Below are positions 5,743 to 9,531 of a DNA stretch of 9,531 nt, piece by piece. The notes beneath the pieces were generated by a model. It searched no databases. It was given only the letters and a program-made list of their open reading frames with translations, and was not told the origin of the DNA. Source of the DNA: CAIXMG01 sp964550225. Its GTDB lineage: Bacteria > Patescibacteriota > Minisyncoccia > Phycocordibacterales > UBA1006. Numbering within the stretch: the first letter of the stretch is position 1; each line of letters opens with the position of its first letter. The stretch is from the NCBI GenBank assembly GCA_964550225.1, contig CAZJXT010000020.1:1-9531 (forward strand). Reading direction: 5' to 3'. A program made the position numbers and the translations under genes.

Positions 5743-6411
5743 ATGTTTTCATCAATTGAAGCCATGAGTCACGCAACGGTGATTTTAGGAAATAGAAAAA
5801 CAAATTTAAAAAATCTTAAACAATTTTTAATGGAACAAGGGATTTATTTTCAAGGAAATCCAGACATTATTTTTTTTGAAGAAGAGCAATTATTAATGGA
5901 TGACGCTCATAGTATTATCGATATATTGGCATCTAAAAAAATATCAGATAAAAGATTTTATATCATTTCTTGTGATCGTATAGCACATGATGTTCAAAAT
6001 ACGCTTTTAAAAACACTTGAAGAACCTCACGAAAATACTTTTATTATAATTCTTGTTTCGAATAGTGATAATCTATTACCTACTCTATTATCTCGAGTGC
6101 GAATTATTACAGGATCGTTAGATATGGGAGAAACTCGACTTAATGTTTCTGATTTTCTCAAAGCGTCACTTGCAGAGAGGTTTAAGATGATTGAAACCGT
6201 AACCAAAGATAAAAAAGATGAGAATAATTTATCGAAAGAAGAAGTTCTTGCAAGTATTGATCATCTAGAAAAAAATGTATGGAATCAGAATATCCGAGAT
6301 GAGAAATTGTTTGCAGATATTCGCCAAATGCGAGCCTATGCAATGATTCGTGGAGCGTCACATCGAGTCATTCTTGATTATTTAGCTATGATTATTCCTA
6401 TTTTGAAATAG
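5743..6411 (+). CDS. holB: DNA polymerase III delta' subunit-like protein (HolB), short and without P-loop
   Basis: Delta' is a clamp-loader subunit that helps open and load the beta sliding clamp. The 222-residue product matches the conserved core of delta'/AAA+ loaders: FYIISCDRI, where the acidic box would be (72-80), NTLLKTLEEPHENTFIIILVSN (86-107), and LLPTLLSRVRII (111-122), which carries the SRx arginine motif, with valine in place of the cysteine of SRC. The N-terminus lacks a Walker A lysine (VILGNRKTNLKN, 13-24) and the zinc-binding cysteines of larger delta'/tau subunits are absent. At 222 residues it is about two thirds of the usual length, so the C-terminal collar domain is reduced. 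Delta' need not bind ATP, and E. coli delta' does not, so it may still work structurally. It is followed 27 bases later by frr with no terminator between. Confidence 0.75.
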   Translation: MFSSIEAMSHATVILGNRKTNLKNLKQFLMEQGIYFQGNPDIIFFEEEQLLMDDAHSIIDILASKKISDKRFYIISCDRIAHDVQNTLLKTLEEPHENTFIIILVSNSDNLLPTLLSRVRIITGSLDMGETRLNVSDFLKASLAERFKMIETVTKDKKDENNLSKEEVLASIDHLEKNVWNQNIRDEKLFADIRQMRAYAMIRGASHRVILDYLAMIIPILK

Positions 6412-6430
6412 AGTGATAATACGCTATACT
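6403..6430 (+). promoter_or_regulatory. frr promoter
   Basis: TTGAAA (6403-6408), a 16-base spacer and TATACT (6425-6430) form a good promoter that overlaps the end of holB. ATG 6439 lies eight bases after the -10, so the transcript is probably leaderless. The frr-rseP pair could be driven from here as well as by readthrough from holB. Confidence 0.6.
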
Positions 6431-6438
6431 GAGCGTCT

Positions 6439-6981
6439 ATGGCATATAACTTTTCAACACTCAAACAAGAATTTACAACTATCTTAGAATGGCTTACTAA
6501 AGAGTTCTCTCAGATCTCAACAGGACGAGCAAATCCAGCACTCCTTGATTCTATTCAAGCGGAATCATATGGGTCATTTCAACCTATTAAAAATATTGCA
6601 TCTATTACCGTAGAAGAAGCTCGAACATTGCGCATTAGTCCTTGGGATAAAGGGTCTATTAAGAGTATTGAAACAGCTATTCGAGATTCAGGGCTTCCAC
6701 TATCAGTTATTTCTGATGGAAATGGTTTGCGTGTTTCAGTACCACAGCTTACTGCAGAATCTAAGTTGTCACTTGTAAAACTCTGTAAAGAAAAACTCGA
6801 AGAGGCGCGTGTTAAAGTTCGTCTTGCTCGCCAAGCAACAGATAAAGATATTTCTGAAACAGAAAAAGCCGAAGACGATGCATTTCGTGCAAAAGAAGAA
6901 CTCCAAAAACATGTAGACGAAATCAATGGAAAACTAGAGGAATTGTTTACTAAAAAAGAAGCTGACATTACTACGGTTTAA
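6439..6981 (+). CDS. frr: Ribosome recycling factor
   Basis: RRF works with EF-G to split the post-termination ribosome so that it can be reused. The 180-residue protein is close to the usual length (about 185). Diagnostic segments are ISTGRANPALLDSIQ (26-40), YGSFQPIKNIASI (44-56), EARTLRISPWDKGSIKSIE (59-77) and the domain I return helices, from LTAESKLSLVK through KVRLARQATDKD to the C-terminus. The two-domain plan, a three-helix bundle with an inserted beta domain (about residues 30-105), is intact. The stop is followed after two bases by rseP, so the two are surely co-transcribed. No Shine-Dalgarno sequence precedes the ATG; a -10 box does. Confidence 0.96.
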   Translation: MAYNFSTLKQEFTTILEWLTKEFSQISTGRANPALLDSIQAESYGSFQPIKNIASITVEEARTLRISPWDKGSIKSIETAIRDSGLPLSVISDGNGLRVSVPQLTAESKLSLVKLCKEKLEEARVKVRLARQATDKDISETEKAEDDAFRAKEELQKHVDEINGKLEELFTKKEADITTV

Positions 6982-6983
6982 TT

Positions 6984-8069
6984 ATGTCCATCATCATATT
7001 TATTATAATTTTAGGGTTACTCGTATTTGTCCATGAATTGGGACATTTTGCGTTTGCAAAATTATTTGGAATTCGTGTGGATGAATTCGGAATGGGGTTT
7101 CCTCCGCGAGCGGTTCGATTGTTTAAACGAGGAGAAACGGAATATACCCTAAACTGGATTCCGTTCGGAGGATTTGTAAAAATCCATGGCGAGGATTCAT
7201 TAGACGCAGATGATCCTGATTTTCACCGCAGTATGATGGCGAAAAAATGGTGGCAACAAATTATTGTCTTGGTTGCTGGGGTTACTATGAACGTAATTCT
7301 TGCTTGGATTATTTTTTCTGGACTTCTTATGGCTGGAGCTCCAACATTAGCTTCACAAACAGAGGATCCTTCACTCCTAAAAAATTCTCATCTTACCGTA
7401 TTACAAGTTGCAGATAAATCACCTGCACAAATAGCAGGAATTAAAGCGGGGGATACTATTTCAAAAGTTTCAACATCGTCTGCAATTCTTACGAATGCGA
7501 CACCTGAAAGTTTTATAGCGTTTATTCAAACAGTGAAGGAGGGTGAAGTAGTTACGGTTTCAATTGATCGAGGAGGTGATCATTTGAATATTTCTATAAT
7601 ACCGGTATCTGGAATTGTGGCTGATCATAGAGCGATTGGGGTATCAGTAGACATGGTTGGAATTGCTCCAGGGTTGCCATTTTTTAAAGCATTTGGCGAA
7701 GGTGCAAAGAGTACCTCTGCTGCGGTAGGTGGAACCTTTACGGCATTCGGACATTTAATTGGTGGGAAAATGAGCCTCGAGACCATTTCAGGACCTGTGG
7801 GGCTTACTAAAATGGTGGGAGATGCACAGAAAATTGGATTCTCGTATGTGATTCTCTTGGCTGCGATTATTTCTATCAATCTTGCGGTGATTAATATTTT
7901 ACCTCTGCCGGCACTGGATGGAGGACGTATTATTTTCGTAATTATTGAAACTATTATTCGCCGGCCACTGCCAAAGAAATTTGTCGAGTGGACGAATGGG
8001 GTTGGGTTTATATTGCTGATACTGTTGATGTTGGTGGTATCAGTAAAAGATATAATTAAATTGTTTTAA
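6984..8069 (+). CDS. rseP: RIP metalloprotease RseP / site-2 protease
   Basis: It is an intramembrane zinc protease that cuts membrane-bound regulators or leftover signal peptides; its substrate here is unknown. The 361-residue protein has the full architecture. TM1 carries HELGH (17-21), with H17 and H21 as zinc ligands and E18 as catalytic base. GMGFPPRAVRLF and PFGGFVKIHGED (60-71) follow. TM2 spans about 92-116, one PDZ domain about 135-210 with SPAQIAGIKAGD (146-157), TM3 about 286-303, the second active-site motif NILPLPALDGGRI (304-316) with D312 as third ligand, and a last TM at about 338-354. A single PDZ domain is common outside Gammaproteobacteria. It is coupled to frr with a 2-base gap and ends in a terminator. 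Its ATG has no visible Shine-Dalgarno sequence. Confidence 0.94.
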   Translation: MSIIIFIIILGLLVFVHELGHFAFAKLFGIRVDEFGMGFPPRAVRLFKRGETEYTLNWIPFGGFVKIHGEDSLDADDPDFHRSMMAKKWWQQIIVLVAGVTMNVILAWIIFSGLLMAGAPTLASQTEDPSLLKNSHLTVLQVADKSPAQIAGIKAGDTISKVSTSSAILTNATPESFIAFIQTVKEGEVVTVSIDRGGDHLNISIIPVSGIVADHRAIGVSVDMVGIAPGLPFFKAFGEGAKSTSAAVGGTFTAFGHLIGGKMSLETISGPVGLTKMVGDAQKIGFSYVILLAAIISINLAVINILPLPALDGGRIIFVIIETIIRRPLPKKFVEWTNGVGFILLILLMLVVSVKDIIKLF

Positions 8070-8077
8070 TGAATTAT

Positions 8078-8107
8078 AAAAACATCGCTTTACAGAGCGG
8101 TGTTTTT
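8078..8107 (+). terminator. Intrinsic terminator after rseP
   Basis: AAAAACATCGCT (8078-8089) pairs along 12 positions with AGCGGTGTTTTT (8096-8107), including one T-G wobble, around a 6-base loop. The A and T runs flank the GC core, so it could work in both directions. It ends the frr-rseP unit eight bases after the stop and lies just before the uvrC promoter. Confidence 0.8.
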
Positions 8108-8110
8108 ATT

Positions 8111-8116
8111 TATAAT
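8111..8116 (+). promoter_or_regulatory. uvrC promoter, consensus -10
   Basis: TATAAT (8111-8116) is a perfect -10 hexamer seven bases before GTG 8124, placing transcription initiation at the start codon. The region where a -35 would sit is inside the rseP terminator hairpin and shows no clear match. Confidence 0.5.
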
Positions 8117-8123
8117 ACATATC

Positions 8124-9302
8124 GTGAAAAGTCAAGATTTGAAAAAACTCAATCTTCCTGACAAGTCAGGGGTTTACTTCTGGAAAAAGGGTAAAGAAAT
8201 TTTGTATATTGGTAAGGCGACGAATCTGCGTGATCGCGTACGCAGTTACTTTGCCAAGGATTTAATTGATACCCGAGGTCCGGGGATTTTAGATATGACG
8301 GTCCAGGCGACAACTATTGAATTTCAAGAAACTGATTCAGTCCTTGAAGCCTTGATCCTTGAAGCAAATTTGATCAAAAAATATCAGCCGAAATATAATA
8401 TCAAAGAAAAAGATAACAAGAGCTTTAATTGTATTGCAATCACCAATGATCCATTACCAAAAGTAATTATTATTCGTGAACGCGAAACAAAAATGCAGAA
8501 ATTTAATGCCGTTTTTGGTCCGTATCCAAACGGAAGTCTCTTGCGTGATGCCTTGAAAATCATTCGAAAGATTTTTCCATTTGTTGATGATCATTCTGCA
8601 AAAAAAGATCAGCAAGAATTTTATCGTCAGTTGGGATTAACTCCTTCACAAGAAACTGAATATGCTAAAAATATTAGAAACATTAAACTGTTTTTAAGTG
8701 GCAAGAAATCTCAAGTTATCGCATCACTTGAAAAAGAAATGAAATCTCATGCTAAGAAGCACGAGTTTGAGCTTGCAGAAGTCGCAAAGAAAAAAATATT
8801 TGCACTTAATCATATTAATGATGTAGCACTGATCAAATATGATCTTGTTCAAAAAGACCCTATAAATTCTTTTAGAATCGAGTCATATGATATTGCACAC
8901 ATGTCAGGAAAAAATACAGTTGGGGTGATGACGGTGGTTATAAATGGTCGTGTAGATAAGACAGAATACCGTAAATTTATCATTCGATCAGGAAAAGGAA
9001 ATGATGATTATGGAAATCTTAAAGAATTGCTTACACGACGTCTTAATCATCCAGAGTGGCCAATGCCGAATTTGATGGTGGTTGATGGGGGAATGGGGCA
9101 ATATAATATTGCCAGTAAACTAGTCAAAACAATTCCAATTATTTCCGTTATTAAGGATGATCGTCATAAACCGAAAGCGCTCCATGGAGATCCTGCGCTT
9201 ATTAAAAAATATAAAAAAGATATTTTACTCGCAAATAATGAATCGCATCGATTTGCAATTACGTTTCATAAACAAAAAAGAACCAAAGATTTTTTAAAAT
9301 AA
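8124..9302 (+). CDS. uvrC: UvrABC excinuclease subunit C, short form lacking Cys cluster and HhH domain
   Basis: UvrC makes the two incisions flanking a DNA lesion in nucleotide excision repair. The 392-residue protein has the GIY-YIG nuclease domain (GVYFW 16-20, YIGKATNLRDRV 28-39, E80 in LILEANLIKKYQPKYN), the UVR helical pair (about 200-232), and the RNase H-like second nuclease. Metal-site residues appear kept: D256 in SYDIAHMSG, D321 in VVDGGMGQ, and H375 in SHRFAITFHKQKRTK. The four cysteines normally found between GIY-YIG and UVR are absent; the matching stretch reads FVDDHSAKKDQQEFYRQLG (153-171). The chain stops just after the RNase H-like domain, so the tandem HhH DNA-binding domain is missing; typical UvrC is near 600 residues. 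GTG 8124 is the start because it aligns with family N-termini and follows TATAAT; an earlier in-frame GTG at 8100 lies in the terminator. Confidence 0.88.
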   Translation: MKSQDLKKLNLPDKSGVYFWKKGKEILYIGKATNLRDRVRSYFAKDLIDTRGPGILDMTVQATTIEFQETDSVLEALILEANLIKKYQPKYNIKEKDNKSFNCIAITNDPLPKVIIIRERETKMQKFNAVFGPYPNGSLLRDALKIIRKIFPFVDDHSAKKDQQEFYRQLGLTPSQETEYAKNIRNIKLFLSGKKSQVIASLEKEMKSHAKKHEFELAEVAKKKIFALNHINDVALIKYDLVQKDPINSFRIESYDIAHMSGKNTVGVMTVVINGRVDKTEYRKFIIRSGKGNDDYGNLKELLTRRLNHPEWPMPNLMVVDGGMGQYNIASKLVKTIPIISVIKDDRHKPKALHGDPALIKKYKKDILLANNESHRFAITFHKQKRTKDFLK

Positions 9303-9305
9303 TAT

Positions 9306-9323
9306 ACTTGCAAAAACTTGCAA
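9306..9323 (+). repeat. Two direct copies of ACTTGCAA, 10 bases apart
   Basis: ACTTGCAA occurs at 9306-9313 and 9316-9323, one helical turn apart, with the second copy containing the probable -35 hexamer TTGCAA. Such phasing fits a protein-binding site at a promoter, but the sequence is too short to exclude chance. Confidence 0.4.
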
Positions 9324-9345
9324 TTTCAGTAAAATAGTATAGGAT
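9318..9345 (+). promoter_or_regulatory. Probable promoter upstream of the hairpin region and tRNA-Ala
   Basis: TTGCAA (9318-9323) and TAGGAT (9340-9345) are separated by 16 bases. Initiation would be near 9352, ten bases before the first hairpin. No open reading frame follows, so the transcript is non-coding up to the tRNA. The -10 match is moderate. Confidence 0.4.
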
Positions 9346-9361
9346 TGTTCTTACGAAACAA

Positions 9362-9479
9362 GATATTCTTAGGTTTCTTTATGAAATAATAAGAATATCA
9401 TCATTCGTCTGGAGATTAGTCTCTTTTGACTGATATCGACGAATGATTTTCATATCCCGAGTCTATTATAGGTTCGGGA
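9362..9479 (+). other. Three consecutive hairpins between uvrC and tRNA-Ala; possible structured RNA or leader
   Basis: Hairpin A: GATATTCTTA (9362-9371) with TAAGAATATC (9390-9399), an inner TTTC/GAAA stem (9374-9377/9383-9386). Hairpin B begins at the next base: ATCATTCGTC (9400-9409) with GACGAATGAT (9438-9447), enclosing a 7-bp stem ATTAGTC/GACTGAT (9415-9421/9428-9434, one G-T) and followed by TTTT. Hairpin C: TCCCGAGTCT (9455-9464) with AGGTTCGGGA (9470-9479), with two G-T pairs, four bases before the tRNA. No protein is encoded. I do not recognise a known RNA family. It may be a small RNA ending at the TTTT after hairpin B, a processed tRNA leader, or the uvrC 3' end. Confidence 0.45.
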
Positions 9480-9483
9480 CCAT

Positions 9484-9531
9484 GGGCCCTTAGCTTAGTT
9501 GGTAGAGCGCCTCACTTGCACTGAGGAGGTC
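9484..9531 (+). tRNA. tRNA-Ala (anticodon UGC), 3' part beyond window
   Basis: The 5' acceptor strand GGGCCCT (9484-9490) is followed by TA, a D-arm GCTT...GAGC with the usual AGTTGGTA loop, and an anticodon arm CCTCA-CTTGCAC-TGAGG. The anticodon is TGC, reading alanine GCN codons. The window ends in the variable region, so the T-arm and 3' acceptor strand are not visible. It is the first gene after the hairpin region and may start a tRNA cluster. Confidence 0.92.

Noticed and set aside
6579..6968. Serine-rich minus-strand open frame of 129 codons
   Set aside because: It is the antisense of frr; the low-complexity Ser/Ala composition is what a shadow of an acidic helical protein gives.
8100..8123. 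GTG 8100 as the uvrC start
   Set aside because: It falls within the rseP terminator stem; GTG 8124 aligns with family N-termini and follows TATAAT.
1..9531. Mobile elements, CRISPR arrays or prophage genes
   Set aside because: No transposase, integrase, spaced direct-repeat array or phage protein was seen on either strand.

Overview
The window looks like a chromosomal housekeeping stretch from an AT-rich bacterium with a small, compact genome, most likely a member of the Candidate Phyla Radiation (Patescibacteria). That placement is an inference. It rests on stripped-down or degenerate versions of PriA, the clamp-loader delta' subunit and UvrC, very short intergenic gaps, no clear Shine-Dalgarno sequences, and frr lying directly against rseP without the isoprenoid/lipid genes often found there. 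Nothing calls for a non-standard code: genes end in TAA or TAG, and one ends in TGA. I see no mobile element, CRISPR array or phage gene.

Layout. Bases 1-2705 (minus strand) hold a partial RlmI-type rRNA methyltransferase and, upstream of it, priA. A 72-base divergent promoter region separates them from a plus-strand RsuA/RluB-family pseudouridine synthase (2778-3473) and a Nudix hydrolase (3548-4024). A lone minus-strand hypothetical gene (4092-4550) has its own promoter and terminator and is divergent from mreB. From 4688 everything reads rightward: mreB, a short delta' (HolB-like) protein, frr, rseP and a short uvrC. After uvrC come about 180 non-coding bases with a likely promoter and three consecutive hairpins, then a tRNA-Ala(UGC) cut by the window edge.

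The genes serve rRNA modification (methyltransferase, pseudouridine synthase), translation (frr, tRNA-Ala), replication restart and clamp loading (priA, holB), DNA repair (uvrC), cell shape (mreB) and intramembrane proteolysis (rseP). They do not form one pathway. The plus-strand run from mreB to uvrC is split by intrinsic terminators, and only frr-rseP is tightly coupled.

No complete new system is evident. The points most worth a second look are: (1) -10 boxes, often with a TGn extension, 6-10 bases before nearly every start codon, implying leaderless mRNAs; (2) two long perfect palindromes inside the coding sequences of the methyltransferase and PriA, both a whole number of codons long; (3) a PriA that keeps all zinc cysteines but lacks recognisable helicase motifs; (4) a UvrC without the usual cysteine cluster or C-terminal HhH domain; (5) the three-hairpin region upstream of tRNA-Ala; (6) a nine-T tract that separates a hydrophobic N-terminus from the body of the hypothetical protein.
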